DNA of 64,000 bases from Mycobacterium sp. SMC-4 (GTDB lineage: Bacteria > Actinomycetota > Actinomycetes > Mycobacteriales > Mycobacteriaceae), in assembly GCF_025263265.1 (NCBI RefSeq), contig NZ_CP079869.1:2170001-2234000 (forward strand), given 5' to 3'. This document shows, piece after piece, positions 8,718 through 21,003 of the stretch (the first letter of the stretch is position 1; every line of letters begins with the position of its first letter). The notes below the pieces were generated by a model. It saw nothing but the letters and a program-made list of their open reading frames with translations. It was not told where the DNA came from and did not search any database. Made by a program: the position numbers and the translations under genes.

Positions 8718-9394
8718 CTGGCCACCGCCAGCCTGCGGCCCAGCCATCCGAACAACAGCCCCATCGGAAGCGTCAGAATGACGAAGCCCAGGGCGAAGAT
8801 GCCACCGACCACCATCACCGCCGCGGTGTTCTCGATCATCTCCTTCATCAGCAGCGCCGCCTCGGCCACACCGATCGCCGAGGCGATCGTGGTGTTCTTC
8901 GTCAACGCGATCAGCACCGAGCCCAACGGGATCAGCACGGCACGAAAAGCCTGTGGCAGCAGAATGATTCGCAGGTTCTGGCTGAACGTCAGGCCGAGCG
9001 CGCGGGCGGCCTCGGCCTGGCCCAACGGCACGGTGTTGACCCCGGAGCGCACCGTCTCGCAGACGAAGGCCGCGGTGTAGATGGTGAACCCGAGCACCGC
9101 CAACCGGAAACTGCTGTCGGCGATGAACGTCGGCGATTGCCGATCGGCCAGGGTGATGCCCATGGTCTGGGCCAGCCCGAACGAGCAGAACAGGATGATC
9201 AGCGTCAACGGGGTGTTACGCACGACGTTGACGTAGGAGGTTCCCAACCAGTTCAGCATCGGCACGGGCGCCAGCCGCATCGCGGCCAGCGCGGTGCCCA
9301 GCACGAGTGCACCGATAGCCGAGTACACCGTCAACTGGATCGTGGTGGCGAACGCGGCGAAGATCTGCTCGCGGTACTCGGTGAAGACCTCCAC
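8714..9394 (-). CDS. gluC: Glutamate ABC transporter permease GluC
   Basis: A 226-residue permease starting at MEVFTEYREQIFAAF. About five membrane segments are visible. The EAA loop reads EAARALGLTFSQNLRIILLPQA (about residues 128-149), the contact with GluA, and RNTPLTLIILF upstream is typical of polar amino acid permeases. It lies 24 bases after gluB and overlaps gluD by four bases. Substrate assignment to glutamate comes from the complete gluABCD gene set and GluB similarity rather than from this subunit. Confidence 0.93.
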   Translation of the reverse strand: MEVFTEYREQIFAAFATTIQLTVYSAIGALVLGTALAAMRLAPVPMLNWLGTSYVNVVRNTPLTLIILFCSFGLAQTMGITLADRQSPTFIADSSFRLAVLGFTIYTAAFVCETVRSGVNTVPLGQAEAARALGLTFSQNLRIILLPQAFRAVLIPLGSVLIALTKNTTIASAIGVAEAALLMKEMIENTAAVMVVGGIFALGFVILTLPMGLLFGWLGRRLAVAR

Positions 9395-9418
9395 GGGCGG
9401 CTCCGGGGACCTGACCCG

Positions 9419-10246
9419 CTAGTTGTCGGGCTGTGGCGGCGTCGGGGCAGTGATACCCGCCGGGCCCAGGTTCTTGTCGAACGCCTCTTTCCAGGCGCCG
9501 CTTTCCTCCATCTTCACGATGGCATCGTTGATCTTGGTTCGCATCTCGTCATCGTCCTTCTTCAAGCCGACGCCGTAGCGCTCCTCGGAGAACGGCTCAC
9601 CGACGATCTTGAACGCTCCGGGGCTCTGCGCGGCGTAACCGGCCAGGATGACCTCGTCGGTGGTCACCGCATCCACCGCACCGTTCTTCAGCGCCTCGAT
9701 GCAGGCCGAGTAGGTGTCGTACTGCTGCAGCTGCACCCCGGGGTACTCATCCTTGATTTTCTGCGCCGGTGTCGATCCCGACACCGAGCACAGCACCTTG
9801 TTGTTCTCCAGCGATGCCGCCCCGGTGATGTCCTCGTTGTCGGTGCGCACCAACAGACTCTGCCCGGTGACCAGGTAAGGCCCGGCGAAAGAGACTCTTT
9901 CCTTGCGCGCGTCGGTGATCGAGTACGTTGCGGCGATGAAGTCGACCTGACCGTTCTGGATCAGGTTCTCGCGCTGCGCCGACGGCGCTTCCTTCCACTC
10001 GATCTGGTCGGGTGCGTAGCCCAGCTCGCCGGCGATGTAGGTGGCTACGTCGACGTCGAAGCCGCTCATCGAGCCGTCGGGGTTTCTCATGCCGAGCCCC
10101 GGTTGATCGAACTTGGTGCCGATCACGATGTTGTCCCCGCCACCACCGCCGCCGCCGCCGTCACCACAGGCGGTTGCGATCAGCGGCAGGGTGAGGGTCA
10201 GTGCGAGAGCGGCGACCACACGCCTGGAGAACGACTTCGGGGACAT
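9419..10246 (-). CDS. gluB: Glutamate-binding lipoprotein GluB
   Basis: A 275-residue extracytoplasmic solute-binding protein of family 3. The N-terminal signal peptide ends in a lipobox (LIATAC, Cys27), so the mature protein should be lipid-anchored. A poly-Gly linker (residues 30-37) follows. The binding domain contains GFDVDVATYIAGELG and the FIAATYSITDARKERVSFAGPY segment, hallmarks of glutamate/aspartate binders, in two lobes. It delivers substrate to GluCD. It lies between gluA (20 bases upstream) and gluC. Confidence 0.94.
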   Translation of the reverse strand: MSPKSFSRRVVAALALTLTLPLIATACGDGGGGGGGGDNIVIGTKFDQPGLGMRNPDGSMSGFDVDVATYIAGELGYAPDQIEWKEAPSAQRENLIQNGQVDFIAATYSITDARKERVSFAGPYLVTGQSLLVRTDNEDITGAASLENNKVLCSVSGSTPAQKIKDEYPGVQLQQYDTYSACIEALKNGAVDAVTTDEVILAGYAAQSPGAFKIVGEPFSEERYGVGLKKDDDEMRTKINDAIVKMEESGAWKEAFDKNLGPAGITAPTPPQPDN

Positions 10247-10266
10247 GACAACGTTCCTTTCGGGTG

Positions 10267-11019
10267 TCAGTGATGGAGAATCTTGCCGAGGAAGTCCTTG
10301 GCCCGGTCGGACTTCGGATTGTCGAAGAACTCGGCGGGCTCGGCGTCCTCGACGATCGCGCCGTCGGACATGAACACCACCCGGTCGGCCGCCCGTCGTG
10401 CGAACCCCATCTCGTGGGTGACGACGAGCATCGTCATGCCCTCGGTGGCCAGCGCCGACATCACCGAGAGGACCTCGTTGATCATCTCCGGGTCCAGCGC
10501 GCTGGTCGGTTCGTCGAAGAGCATCACCTTCGGGTTCATCGCCAGCGCGCGCGCGATGGCCACCCGCTGCTGCTGCCCGCCGGAGAGTTGAGCGGGATAC
10601 TTGTCGGCCTGGTTGGCCACACCCACCCGTTCGAGCAACGCCATGGCCTTCTCGCGCGCCTGCGTCTTCGCGGTGCCCCGCACCTTCATCGGGCCCAACA
10701 TGACGTTCTCGACGATCGTCTTGTGAGCGAACAAATTGAAGGACTGAAAGACCATGCCGACATCGGAGCGGAGTTGCGCCAGTTTGCGCCCCTCCTCGGG
10801 AAGTACCTCACCGTCGATCGCGATGGTGCCCGAGTCGATGGTCTCGAGACGGTTGATGGCCCGGCACAGCGTGGACTTGCCTGAACCCGACGGACCGATC
10901 ACCACGACGACCTGACCCTTGCCCACCTCGAGGTCGATGTCTTGGAGTACGTGCAGTGCACCGAAATGCTTGTTGACCGCCTTCATAGAGATCATCGGCA
11001 CAGCCGAAGGCGTCTGCAT
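10267..11019 (-). CDS. gluA: Glutamate ABC transporter ATPase GluA
   Basis: A 250-residue ATP-binding subunit from ATG 11019 ([15 protein letters not shown]); the longer open frame upstream overlaps miaB antisense and is rejected. An alternative ATG begins at MISMKAV, which is where most homologues start. Walker [10 protein letters not shown] is at 42-50, Q-loop FQSFNLF, signature LSGGQQQR, Walker [12 protein letters not shown] and the switch His in [11 protein letters not shown]. It powers glutamate uptake through GluCD and is the first gene of the six-gene minus-strand unit. It is divergent from miaB across 111 bases. Confidence 0.95.
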   Translation of the reverse strand: MQTPSAVPMISMKAVNKHFGALHVLQDIDLEVGKGQVVVVIGPSGSGKSTLCRAINRLETIDSGTIAIDGEVLPEEGRKLAQLRSDVGMVFQSFNLFAHKTIVENVMLGPMKVRGTAKTQAREKAMALLERVGVANQADKYPAQLSGGQQQRVAIARALAMNPKVMLFDEPTSALDPEMINEVLSVMSALATEGMTMLVVTHEMGFARRAADRVVFMSDGAIVEDAEPAEFFDNPKSDRAKDFLGKILHH

Positions 11020-11118
11020 GGGTGCTGACCTTACCCACGGATCGCCCACCTCGCGGTGCAAGTCGGTGATTGACGATTGACGCGTGCACCGGCCGGTTGG
11101 GCCGACCGCGCGCGGCCG

Positions 11119-11124
11119 TACCAT
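11119..11124 (+). promoter_or_regulatory. miaB: Probable -10 of miaB (leaderless)
   Basis: TACCAT fits the mycobacterial -10 TANNNT and ends 6 bases before GTG 11131, so transcription would begin at or beside that codon. No convincing -35 is seen. Confidence 0.4.
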
Positions 11125-11130
11125 GGGGCG

Positions 11131-12675
11131 GTGACTTCCATGGTGACGCAGCAGGTGAGCGCGGTGGCGCGGACACCCGCGCAACCGCGGAGCGTGCGCA
11201 CCTTTCAGGTCCGGACCTACGGCTGCCAGATGAACGTGCACGACTCCGAGCGGCTCGCGGGCCTGCTCGAAGAGGCCGGTTACCAGCGCGCCGAGGACGG
11301 CGAGGACGCCGACATCGTGGTGCTCAACACCTGTGCGGTGCGCGAGAACGCCGACAACAAGCTCTACGGCAACCTCAGCCATCTCGCACCGCGGAAAGCG
11401 CGTGATCCACAGATGCAGATCGCCGTCGGTGGGTGCCTGGCCCAGAAGGACCGTGATGCGGTACTGAACAAGGCGCCGTGGGTCGACGTGGTCTTCGGCA
11501 CCCACAACATCGGATCGTTGCCCGCGCTGCTCGAACGGGCCCGGCACAACCGGGTGGCGCAGGTCGAAATCGTAGAAGCGTTACGCGAATTCCCGTCAGC
11601 GCTGCCGGCCAGCCGCGAATCCTCCTATGCGGCGTGGGTTTCCATTTCGGTGGGGTGCAACAACAGCTGCACGTTCTGCATCGTCCCCTCGCTGCGGGGC
11701 AAGGAGGTGGATCGCAACCCCCGCGATGTGCTGTCCGAGGTTCGGTCGCTGGTCGACCAGGGGGTGTTGGAGATCACCTTGTTGGGCCAGAATGTCAACG
11801 CTTACGGCGTCTCGTTCGGTGACCCGCAGCAGCCCCGCGATCGCGGTGCGTTCGCCAAGTTGCTGCGCTCCTGCGGTGACATCGACGGACTCGAGCGGGT
11901 CCGGTTCACCTCGCCGCACCCGGCGGAATTCACCGACGACGTGATCGAGGCGATGGCAGAGACGCCCAACGTGTGTCCGACCCTGCACATGCCGCTGCAG
12001 TCGGGTTCGGACCGCGTGCTGCGTGCAATGCGGCGCTCCTACCGCGCCGAGCGCTACCTGGGCATCATCGAACGGGTGCGCGCGGCCATCCCGCACGCGG
12101 CCATCACCACCGACCTGATCGTCGGGTTCCCGGGCGAGACCGAAGCCGACTTCCAGGCCACCCTTGACGTGGTGGCGGAATCGCGATTCGCCAGTGCCTT
12201 CACTTTCCAATACTCCAAGCGGCCCGGCACCCCGGCTGCGGAGTTCGATGATCAGATTCCCAAAGCCGTTGTTTCCGAACGGTATCAGCGGTTGATCGCG
12301 TTACAGGAACAGATCTCGGCGGAGCAGAACGCAGCTCAGGTGGGTCGGACCGTGGAGGTGCTGGTCGCCACCGGCGAAGGTCGCAAAGACTCCAGTACCG
12401 CTCGCCTGTCCGGTCGGGCCCGCGACGGTCGGCTGGTGCACTTCGCGCCCGGACTCCTGCGAGACGACATTCGCCCCGGCGATGTCGTCACCACCACGGT
12501 CACCGGCGCCGCCCCGCATCACCTGATCGCCGACGCCGGCGTCGTGCGTCATCGCCGCACGCGTGCCGGTGACGCGCACGCCGCCGGGCAGCGCCCGCGA
12601 ACGGGTGTAGGCCTCGGCATGCCCGGTATCGGCGTTCCGGTACCGGCCGCGACAACGAACGGATGTGCACGATGA
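11131..12675 (+). CDS. miaB: tRNA (N6-isopentenyl adenosine-A37) methylthiotransferase MiaB
   Basis: A 514-residue radical-SAM enzyme that adds a methylthio group to isopentenyl-A37 of tRNA, after MiaA. The N-terminal UPF0004 domain supplies three cluster cysteines ([21 protein letters not shown]). The radical-SAM cluster motif is CNNSCTFC, and a TRAM domain follows near residues 400-470. The start is uncertain: GTG 11131 fits a leaderless transcript and homologues beginning MTS, while ATG 11140 has GGGG 11 bases upstream. The last 40 residues are Arg/Ala/Pro-rich and poorly conserved. miaA lies 5 kb downstream on the same strand. Confidence 0.95.
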   Translation: MTSMVTQQVSAVARTPAQPRSVRTFQVRTYGCQMNVHDSERLAGLLEEAGYQRAEDGEDADIVVLNTCAVRENADNKLYGNLSHLAPRKARDPQMQIAVGGCLAQKDRDAVLNKAPWVDVVFGTHNIGSLPALLERARHNRVAQVEIVEALREFPSALPASRESSYAAWVSISVGCNNSCTFCIVPSLRGKEVDRNPRDVLSEVRSLVDQGVLEITLLGQNVNAYGVSFGDPQQPRDRGAFAKLLRSCGDIDGLERVRFTSPHPAEFTDDVIEAMAETPNVCPTLHMPLQSGSDRVLRAMRRSYRAERYLGIIERVRAAIPHAAITTDLIVGFPGETEADFQATLDVVAESRFASAFTFQYSKRPGTPAAEFDDQIPKAVVSERYQRLIALQEQISAEQNAAQVGRTVEVLVATGEGRKDSSTARLSGRARDGRLVHFAPGLLRDDIRPGDVVTTTVTGAAPHHLIADAGVVRHRRTRAGDAHAAGQRPRTGVGLGMPGIGVPVPAATTNGCAR

Positions 12676-13268
12676 GCTCCCCGAACCAGCCCGAGGGGTT
12701 CGACTCCTACCGAAGCGACATCGACGACGTGGAGCGGCGGGTCGCCGGAGAGTTCGACGCCGGGGCCCGGGCGCTGGTGGTCGCGGTGCTGGTCTTCCTC
12801 GTCCTGGTGTCGCTGCTGCTGCCGCACACCGGGGCGGCGAGGGGTTTTGACGTACTCGCCTACACCGACGTGGCCGAGGGCGAAGCCGTGGCACTGCCGT
12901 CGCGGGTGTTCACCGTGCTGGCCGTGGTGTTCTCCGTCGGATTCTCCACCCTCGCGCTGCTGACCCGTCGATGGGCGATTGCCTGGGTCGCGCTGGCCGG
13001 ATCCGCCGTGGCTTGTGTGATCGGGATGCTCGCGGTGTGGTCACGTCAGACGGTGGCCGAACCGTATCCGGGCCCGGGCATCGGTCTGGTTCTCGGCTGG
13101 CTGGCTGTGATCGTGTTGACCTTCCACTGGGCGCGGGTGGTGTGGACGCGCACGGCGCTGCAGATGGCCGCCGAGGAGGAGCGCCGGCGGCTGGCCAGGG
13201 AGAACCAGGGCAAGGGACTGCTGGATCTCGGACAGGATCGTCGCCCCGACTCCGACCAATCGGGTTAG
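12672..13268 (+). CDS. Conserved membrane protein (Rv2732c-like)
   Basis: A 198-residue protein whose ATG overlaps the miaB stop (ATGA); another ATG three codons upstream is less likely. Four hydrophobic segments are visible (about 36-53, 76-96, 100-120 and 131-150). A charged C-terminus ([19 protein letters not shown]) looks cytoplasmic. It matches the conserved transmembrane protein Rv2732c found after miaB in mycobacteria. No function is known. Its stop overlaps by four bases the stop of the convergent glycosyltransferase. Confidence 0.8.
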   Translation: MSSPNQPEGFDSYRSDIDDVERRVAGEFDAGARALVVAVLVFLVLVSLLLPHTGAARGFDVLAYTDVAEGEAVALPSRVFTVLAVVFSVGFSTLALLTRRWAIAWVALAGSAVACVIGMLAVWSRQTVAEPYPGPGIGLVLGWLAVIVLTFHWARVVWTRTALQMAAEEERRRLARENQGKGLLDLGQDRRPDSDQSG

Positions 13269-14446
13269 TCGCGCGGCCGGCCGCAAGCGATCTCGTCGAC
13301 GATGTCGGCCGCGGCGGCCGCACCCCCCGCCGCATCGATGTCGGTGCGCATCGCCCGCAGCGCCTCCGCGACGCGGGCGTCGGAGATGACGTCGCGCACC
13401 GCCGAACGCAGCCGAGTGGGATCAACCGCCGACGGTGACAACCGCACCCCCAGCCGCAGTTCGGCGATGCGATCGGCGTTGGCCTGCTGTTCGGTCATCT
13501 GCGGCACCGCGACGATTGGCACTTCGTGCGCGACTGCCTCCATCGTGCTGCCCATGCCGGCATGGCTGACGAACGCCGCGGCATGCCGCAGCACCTCAAG
13601 CTGAGGCACCGACCGGTGAAGCTCCACGTTGGGCGCACCGGGCCCCAGTGCGGTCGGGTCGACCCGGTCACCGACGGCCAGCACCGCGTGCCAGGGCGTG
13701 TCGGCGAAGGCGGTCAGGCACGCGCGGAAGAACTCCGTCCGGTCGTGGTAGGCGGTGCCCAGCGCGATGAGCACCACGTCGCGGCCCGGCGGCGGCTGCC
13801 AGCTGCCCTCGGAGGGTCGCGGTGTCAAGCAGGGGCCGACAAACGCGTACGGCGGACCGAAGGTGTCCCCGGCGTACTGGAACGCGCGCGGCAGAAAGAC
13901 CAGGTGCGCGTCCGCGCCGGCCGACTGCAGCAGGTTCAGAACGGTCAGTCCATGTCGCCGAGCCAGCCGATGGGCTTTCCACAACACCCGCAACAGTCCC
14001 GGGTTCACCGGGCTGACCTTCACGTACTTGTTCATCGACCAGTGCCGGTTGCCGACCAGGTTCGGTGAGCACGCGACTGACCGCGCCTCCCAGTGTGCGG
14101 CCGCCAGTCGGCCCCACCATGCCATCGTCGCGTCGTAGAGCACCACGTCCGGCTCATGGCCACGGAACTGCGAAAGCACCTGCGGCAGCACGCTTTCACA
14201 CTCGACCAGAGCAGCGTCGGCGGCACGGTGAAAGTCACGCGCAGTGAACTGCGGCGGACCGGAACCCGCCGTCAGGGTGGTGGTATAGCTGACCAGACCC
14301 GCACCCACATCGGCGATGGGCGCGGCGTGCGCCTCGGTGGCCGCATAGGTGACCCGGTGACCCCGGGCCACCAGTTCGGCGGCCACCCCGAGCGTCGGAT
14401 TCACATGGCCGGTTCCCACCGGCACGCACACGGCGATGTGACTCAC
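13265..14446 (-). CDS. MGT-family glycosyltransferase (GT1, macrolide/UDP-glycosyltransferase-like)
   Basis: A 393-residue protein from GTG 14446 (VSHIAVCVPVGTGHVNP); the open frame continues upstream, but that part is the DUF349 gene read in another frame. The N-terminal acceptor domain has GTGHVNPTLGVA. The C-terminal donor domain has the signature FVSHAGMGSTMEAVAHEVPIVAVPQMTEQQANADRIAEL (residues about 309-347), with the HAG-x-GS and Q/E features of GT1 enzymes. It starts 7 bases after the DUF349 stop, so the two may be cotranscribed. The substrate may be a lipid or a natural product; it cannot be told from sequence. Confidence 0.85.
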   Translation of the reverse strand: MSHIAVCVPVGTGHVNPTLGVAAELVARGHRVTYAATEAHAAPIADVGAGLVSYTTTLTAGSGPPQFTARDFHRAADAALVECESVLPQVLSQFRGHEPDVVLYDATMAWWGRLAAAHWEARSVACSPNLVGNRHWSMNKYVKVSPVNPGLLRVLWKAHRLARRHGLTVLNLLQSAGADAHLVFLPRAFQYAGDTFGPPYAFVGPCLTPRPSEGSWQPPPGRDVVLIALGTAYHDRTEFFRACLTAFADTPWHAVLAVGDRVDPTALGPGAPNVELHRSVPQLEVLRHAAAFVSHAGMGSTMEAVAHEVPIVAVPQMTEQQANADRIAELRLGVRLSPSAVDPTRLRSAVRDVISDARVAEALRAMRTDIDAAGGAAAAADIVDEIACGRPRD

Positions 14447-14453
14447 CGGTGGA

Positions 14454-15866
14454 TCAGCTGCGCCGCTTGCCCAGCGCTTCGACGGCGGCCTCGGCCCACT
14501 GCCGCCACTGTTCGGCGCTGGCGCGCGCCTTCTCGGCGTCCTTGGTGCGGCCTGCCGCTTCGGCCTTGGCGGCTTGGGCCTCGAACTGTTCGGCCCGCTG
14601 CCGGAACTGGTCGGCTCGTGCCTGCGCCTCCGGGTCCACGCCGCCGGTCGGGGCGTCGCGGATCTTCTTCTCGACCGCGCGCATCCGGCGCTCCAATTCC
14701 GACGCGCGCTCCCGAGGCACCTTGCCGATCGCGTCCCACTTCTCGCCGATGGTCCGCAGCGCGGCGCGCGCAGCCTCCAGGTCCGACGTGTCGATCTTCT
14801 CGGCCTCGACCAGCAGCGCCTCCTTGGCCTCGGCGTTGGCGCGGAACTCCGCGTCGCGTTGCGCGGACACCGCGTTGCGGGCGGAGAAGAACTTGTCCTG
14901 GGCGGCCTTGAACCGCTGCCACAGGGCGTCATCGACGTCTTTGGCGGCCCGCCCCGCAGCCTTCCATTCGGTGAGCAGGTCCCGGAACAATGCCGAGGTG
15001 GGACCCCAATCGGTGGAGTCGCACAGTTCCTCGGCGCGCCCGCACAATGCCTCCTTGGCCTGTTTTGCGCCCGCACGCTCGCGGTCGAGCTCGGCGAAAT
15101 GCGACCCGCGCCGCCGATTGAAGGTGTCCCGGGCCGCCGAGTAGCGCTTCCACAACGCGTCGTCGGTCTTACGGTCCAGCCCGGTGATCGTCTTCCACTC
15201 GTCGAGGATGGCGCGCAGCCGGTCGCCGGCTGCCTTCCACTGCGTGGAGTTGGCGGCCAACTCCTCGGCCTCAGCGGCCAGGGCCTCTTTGCGTGCGGTC
15301 TGGCTGGCCCGTTGCTCCTCGCGTCGAGCCTTCTCTTCGACGGTGGCGTGGTCGGCTTGCTCGACGATGCCGGCCAATCGTGCGGCCAGCGAATCCACGT
15401 CGCCGAGCACGTGTGCCTCCGGCAGGCTCTCAGCCAGGGTGGTCGCTGCAGACCGGATCTTGCGGGCGTCGCCGACCCCGGAAGCCAACCGCCGTTCCAG
15501 CAGCACCACTTCGGTGTGCAGGTCGTCGAAGCGGCGGCCGAAGTGGGCGAACGCGGCCTCGGGGTCACCGGCCTGCCATGACCCGATGGTGCGCTCACCC
15601 GAAGAGGTGATCAGCCACACCGTGCCGTCGGGGTCGACGCGTCCGAAGCGATGCGGGTCGCTGGTCGGCACCGTGACAACGGGTGCCTTGGCCGGGGCGG
15701 CGGGCCGGGGGACGGGCCTACCCGGACGGGGTTTGGGCGGCGGCGTCGGTGCCGGAGTCGTCGACGACTCCTGTGCGGATACCTTCTCGTGCCCGTCGGC
15801 AGGCCCCTCGCCCTGCTCGTTGGCCTGGCGTGCTCCGCCCGGTTCGGTGGTCGTCATATCCGTCAC
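14454..15866 (-). CDS. DUF349 domain coiled-coil protein
   Basis: A 470-residue protein from GTG 15866, preceded by AAAGGG at six bases; ATG 15857 is the alternative. A Pro/Ala-rich disordered N-terminus (1-65) is followed by a short globular part ([14 protein letters not shown]). At least four helical DUF349 repeats then follow, each of the form W(K)[16 protein letters not shown]...[19 protein letters not shown], and a charged Ala/Glu/Arg tail ends the protein. It is the Rv2731 type. DUF349 repeats are thought to bind nucleic acid or ribosomal partners, but no activity is established. No membrane segment is present. Confidence 0.85.
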   Translation of the reverse strand: MTDMTTTEPGGARQANEQGEGPADGHEKVSAQESSTTPAPTPPPKPRPGRPVPRPAAPAKAPVVTVPTSDPHRFGRVDPDGTVWLITSSGERTIGSWQAGDPEAAFAHFGRRFDDLHTEVVLLERRLASGVGDARKIRSAATTLAESLPEAHVLGDVDSLAARLAGIVEQADHATVEEKARREEQRASQTARKEALAAEAEELAANSTQWKAAGDRLRAILDEWKTITGLDRKTDDALWKRYSAARDTFNRRRGSHFAELDRERAGAKQAKEALCGRAEELCDSTDWGPTSALFRDLLTEWKAAGRAAKDVDDALWQRFKAAQDKFFSARNAVSAQRDAEFRANAEAKEALLVEAEKIDTSDLEAARAALRTIGEKWDAIGKVPRERASELERRMRAVEKKIRDAPTGGVDPEAQARADQFRQRAEQFEAQAAKAEAAGRTKDAEKARASAEQWRQWAEAAVEALGKRRS

Positions 15867-16019
15867 CTCGTGCCCTTTCGCGCGGTCTCGCGCACGTGCC
15901 GCGCAGCGCGGCGCCCTTACAGCTGTTCGTCCGCTATTGAAACAGGTCGTCCGGCGCTGCGCCCACGGCTTGGGGATGCCTGCTCTCTAGGCTTCGGTGC
16001 CAGAACCGGGAGGAGGCCG

Positions 16020-16895
16020 ATGGCCAAGGCGGATATTGCCGTGTTGCTCGCGCTGGCAGCCGCGTTCTTCATTGCGGTCGGCGACGTCATCCATCAGCGG
16101 TCGGCCCAGCAGGTCACCGACGAGCCGGTCGGCCACGTCGCGCTGTTCGCCCACCTGCTGCGAGATCGGCGCTGGTGGCTGGGCAGCGCGGTGGGTGCTG
16201 CCGGGTTCGCGCTACAGGCCGCCGCGCTGGGGCTGGGATCGGTGCTGCTGGTGCAGGCGCTGCTGGTCACCTCGCTGCTGTTCGCCCTGCCGATCCACGC
16301 CCGGCTGGCCGAGCGGCGGGTGTCGCGCTTTGAGTGGATGTGGGCGGCGCTGCTGGCCGCGGCGGTGATCGTCGTGGTGACCGTCGGCAACCCGACCGCA
16401 GGTCAGACACGCGCCTCGGGAGAAGCATGGCTGGCTGTGGCTGCGGTGCTGGGCCCGCTGCTGGCGCTGTGTCTGGTGGGCGCGCGGGTATGCACGGGGG
16501 CGCTGCGTGCAGTTCTGCTGGCGGTGGCGGCCGGTTCGCTGTGGGGTGTTTTCGCGGTCCTGACCAAGACGGTCGTGCACCGGCTCGACGTCACCAGCTG
16601 GGAGGGTCTGGTGATGCTGGTGAGCACACCCGAGCTCTATGCGTGGGTGGTGGCGGCGGTCAGCGGCACTGTGCTGCAGCAAGCGGCATTTCGGGCCGGG
16701 GCGCTGACCGCATCGCTGCCGGCGATGACCATCGCCGAGCCGATCGTGGCGTGCGCCCTGGGCGTCGTGGTGCTGGGCGAGACGCTGCGCCCCGGCGAGG
16801 CAGGGTGGTTCTGGCTGGTTGTCGCCGTCGCTGTGATGATCGTGGCCACGACGGCACTGGCCCGTGGGGAGGCCGCCACCCACCAGTCGGCCTGA
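16020..16895 (+). CDS. DMT-superfamily (EamA-like) transporter
   Basis: A 291-residue integral membrane protein from ATG 16020, with GGGAGGAGG 7-15 bases upstream as a strong ribosome site. Nine or ten hydrophobic segments make two repeated halves, as in drug/metabolite transporters, with the internal repeat near residue 150. The conserved C-terminal LPAMTIAEPIVACALGVVVLGETL motif (about 240-262) is the EamA signature. It is a Rv2729c-like Ala/Val/Leu-rich membrane protein. Substrate unknown. The next gene starts 22 bases later on the same strand. Confidence 0.82.
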   Translation: MAKADIAVLLALAAAFFIAVGDVIHQRSAQQVTDEPVGHVALFAHLLRDRRWWLGSAVGAAGFALQAAALGLGSVLLVQALLVTSLLFALPIHARLAERRVSRFEWMWAALLAAAVIVVVTVGNPTAGQTRASGEAWLAVAAVLGPLLALCLVGARVCTGALRAVLLAVAAGSLWGVFAVLTKTVVHRLDVTSWEGLVMLVSTPELYAWVVAAVSGTVLQQAAFRAGALTASLPAMTIAEPIVACALGVVVLGETLRPGEAGWFWLVVAVAVMIVATTALARGEAATHQSA

Positions 16896-16917
16896 TCGGC
16901 TGCGGTTAACTGGTGGC

Positions 16918-17607
16918 GTGCTCAGCGCCATCGCGATCGTCCCCTCGGCACCGGTGATGGTCCCCGAACTGGCCGGCGCCGCCGCTACCGAGACCGCCGA
17001 TCTGCGTGCCGCGGCGACCGCGGCCGCGGCTTCGCTGGGCCGGCGCTGGGTCGCCGTCGGCGTAGGCGAGGCAGACGGGGTCTTCGCCCCTGGGTCACGC
17101 GGCACGTTCGCCGGCTACGGCGTGGACCTGCCCGTCGCACTGTCGCCTGCAGCGATGAGTGCGACACCGACAGCGCTGCCGCTGTGCGCGCTCATCGCCG
17201 GGTGGTTGCGGGGGCTCGCCGAGCCCGGCGGGGAGGTCGAGGTGCAGGTGCTCAGCAGCGATGAACACACCGACGCAGCGCGCCGACGGGGCCAGGATCT
17301 GCGCGCCGACCTCGACCACAACGCGGAACCGATAGGGGTCCTGGTGGTCGCCGACGGGGCCGCCACACTCAGCGCGGGCGCACCCGGGGGCCACGACCCC
17401 GACTCGGTGCCGGTGCAGGCCGCGTTGGACGACGCGCTGGCCGCAGGTGACCCGACGGCGCTGTTGGGGCTGCCGTCGTCGATCGTCGGCCGCGCGGCCT
17501 ACCAGGCGCTGGCCGGACTGGCCGAGAGCGGCCCGGGTACGGCGGTCGAGTTCTACCGCGGCGCACCGTACGGGGTCGGCTACTTCGTCGGCGTCTGGAC
17601 GCCATGA
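16918..17607 (+). CDS. Class III extradiol dioxygenase-like protein (Rv2728c type)
   Basis: A 229-residue protein from GTG 16918 ([18 protein letters not shown]). The [12 protein letters not shown] opening and the ordering of strands resemble the LigB-type class III extradiol dioxygenase fold that precedes miaA in mycobacteria. The His residues that would bind iron in true dioxygenases are not obvious here, so it may be a non-catalytic family member. Its stop overlaps the miaA start (ATGA), which indicates coupled translation with the tRNA-modifying enzyme. Function unknown. Confidence 0.7.
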   Translation: MLSAIAIVPSAPVMVPELAGAAATETADLRAAATAAAASLGRRWVAVGVGEADGVFAPGSRGTFAGYGVDLPVALSPAAMSATPTALPLCALIAGWLRGLAEPGGEVEVQVLSSDEHTDAARRRGQDLRADLDHNAEPIGVLVVADGAATLSAGAPGGHDPDSVPVQAALDDALAAGDPTALLGLPSSIVGRAAYQALAGLAESGPGTAVEFYRGAPYGVGYFVGVWTP

Positions 17608-18533
17608 CACTGCGACCGCTGGTCATTCTGGGTCCGACCGGGACCGGCAAGTCCGAGCTGGCGCTGGCCGTCGCCGAGCGTGTCGCCGTCCCGGTCGAGG
17701 TCGTCAACGCCGACGCCATGCAGCTGTACCGGGGCATGGACATCGGCACCGCGAAGTTGGCCTTCGACCAGCGGCGCGGCGTGCCGCATCATCAGCTCGA
17801 CGTGCTCGACGTCACCGAGACGGCCAGCGTGGCCCGCTATCAGCAGGCCGCAGCTGCCGACGTCGAGGACATTCTGGCCCGTGGCGCATTGCCGATCGTG
17901 GTGGGCGGCTCCATGCTCTACGTCCAATCGCTGCTCGACGACTGGGCCTTTCCGGCCACCGACCCGGCCGTCCGGGCCCGGTGGGAAGCGCGGCTGGCCG
18001 AGGTCGGCGTCGCCGAACTGCACCGCGAACTCCACCTGGTCGATCCGGCCGCAGCCGCCTCGATCCTGCCGACCGACGGCCGGCGCATCGTGCGCGCGCT
18101 GGAAGTGGTGGAGTTGACCGGCCAACCGTTCGCCGCGTCGGCCCCTCGGATCGGTTCACCCAGGTGGGGCGCCGTCATCATCGGATTGGATTGGCCGACA
18201 GAGGTTCTCGACCAGCGGTTGGCCCGGCGCACCGACACCATGTTCGCCGAAGGGCTGGTCGAGGAGGTGCTCGCGTTGCTGCGTCGGGGACTGCGCGACG
18301 GTGTCACTGCGGCCCGTGCGTTGGGCTACGCACAGGTGATCGCAGACCTCGACGCGGGCGGTGACGGCAGCGGTGCCCGCGAACCGACGTTCGTGGGCAC
18401 CCGCCGCTACGTGCGACGGCAGCGGTCCTGGTTCCGGCGCGACCCCCGCGTCACCTGGCTCGACGCCGGGGTAACCGGGGGATCGCAGCGACTTGCCGAC
18501 GCCGCGGTAAGGCGCTGGAGCGACGTATCCTGA
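17604..18533 (+). CDS. miaA: tRNA dimethylallyltransferase MiaA
   Basis: A 309-residue enzyme that transfers a dimethylallyl group to A37 of tRNAs reading UNN codons; MiaB then methylthiolates the product. The P-loop GPTGTGKS is at residues 10-17. The family segments [27 protein letters not shown] and [14 protein letters not shown] follow. A C-terminal [21 protein letters not shown] gives the tRNA-binding basic end. It overlaps the preceding gene by four bases and is four bases before dapF, so dioxygenase-like/miaA/dapF probably form one transcript. Confidence 0.97.
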   Translation: MTLRPLVILGPTGTGKSELALAVAERVAVPVEVVNADAMQLYRGMDIGTAKLAFDQRRGVPHHQLDVLDVTETASVARYQQAAAADVEDILARGALPIVVGGSMLYVQSLLDDWAFPATDPAVRARWEARLAEVGVAELHRELHLVDPAAAASILPTDGRRIVRALEVVELTGQPFAASAPRIGSPRWGAVIIGLDWPTEVLDQRLARRTDTMFAEGLVEEVLALLRRGLRDGVTAARALGYAQVIADLDAGGDGSGAREPTFVGTRRYVRRQRSWFRRDPRVTWLDAGVTGGSQRLADAAVRRWSDVS

Positions 18534-18537
18534 CCAG

Positions 18538-19425
18538 ATGAGGTTCGCCAAGGGGCACGGTACGCAGAACGACTTCGTCGTACTGCCCGACCTCGCGTGC
18601 GCGCTGGACCTGGCCCCGTCGGCGGTGACCGCACTGTGTGACCGTAGGCGCGGATTGGGCGCCGATGGTGTGCTGCGGGTGACCACCGCCGGGGCCGCGC
18701 TGGCCGCCGGAGTCTTCGACCGGCTGCCCGAAGGGGTCGCCGAGGACGACTGGTTCATGGACTATCGCAATGCCGACGGGTCCATCGCGCAGATGTGCGG
18801 CAACGGGGTGCGGGTGTTCGCGCACTACCTGTTCACCAGTGGCCTGGAGCCGCGCCGCGAGTTCGTCGTGGGGTCGCTGGCCGGGCCCCGCCCGGTCGTG
18901 CTGCACCAAGCCGACGGCTTGGCCGCCGACGTGACCGTCGAGATGGGTAAGGCCAACACCGTCGGCTCCGGGTTCGCCGTGGTGGGCGGGCGACGCTTCG
19001 CGGGCCTTGCCATCGACGTCGGCAATCCCCACCTGGCATGCGTCGACCCGACGCTGACCGCCCAGGATTTGGCCGCCCTCGACGTCGGCGCTGCGGTGCA
19101 GTTCGACCGTGAGCAGTTCCCGGACGGGGTCAACATCGAGATTCTGACCGCCCCGGCTCAGTCAAGGGTGTCGATGCGGGTGCACGAGCGGGGGGTGGGC
19201 GAGACGCGTTCGTGCGGAACCGGCACCGTCGCCGCAGCGGTGGCCGCGCTCGCCCACGTCCAGGCTCAAACCGGTCATTTGCGGGTACTCGTTCCCGGCG
19301 GGGAGGTGCAGGTCACTGTGACCGAGGCCAGCAGTTTCCTGCGGGGTCCCTCGGAATTGGTGGCCCAGGGAGAACTCGCACAGCAATGGTGGAGGACGCA
19401 CGGTGCGCGACCGTCCCGCTCGTGA
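18538..19425 (+). CDS. dapF: Diaminopimelate epimerase DapF
   Basis: A 295-residue enzyme converting LL- to meso-diaminopimelate for lysine and peptidoglycan synthesis. The two catalytic cysteines are Cys87 (QMCGNGVR) and Cys226 (RSCGTGT), the same numbers as in M. tuberculosis DapF. The substrate-binding RRGLGADG and GNPHLA segments are intact. It starts four bases after miaA. hflX follows 74 bases later on the same strand. Confidence 0.97.
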   Translation: MRFAKGHGTQNDFVVLPDLACALDLAPSAVTALCDRRRGLGADGVLRVTTAGAALAAGVFDRLPEGVAEDDWFMDYRNADGSIAQMCGNGVRVFAHYLFTSGLEPRREFVVGSLAGPRPVVLHQADGLAADVTVEMGKANTVGSGFAVVGGRRFAGLAIDVGNPHLACVDPTLTAQDLAALDVGAAVQFDREQFPDGVNIEILTAPAQSRVSMRVHERGVGETRSCGTGTVAAAVAALAHVQAQTGHLRVLVPGGEVQVTVTEASSFLRGPSELVAQGELAQQWWRTHGARPSRS

Positions 19426-19499
19426 AGGAACTGCCGGCGCGACCGGCACGTTAATTGAGGTGCATGAAAAGTGATCTCCGTGCGAATCTCTATTCGCCT

Positions 19500-20909
<1,410 letters not shown>

Positions 20910-21003
20910 CCAGCCCGAATGTGCCGGTCCGGTCTGACTGGGCTAGCATGGGTGAGCGTCGGCTGCGGAGAACTCGACAAGAGCCCGCATCACGAGGCCG
21001 ACC

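Noticed and set aside
8223..10273. Two long plus-strand frames across the glu genes
   Set aside because: Antisense shadows of gluD, gluC and gluB, whose own motifs, lipobox and coupled starts are clear.
13273..13284. 12-base palindrome GCGGCCGGCCGC at the end of the glycosyltransferase gene
   Set aside because: It is inside coding sequence and such GC palindromes are common at this base composition; no loop or U-tract.
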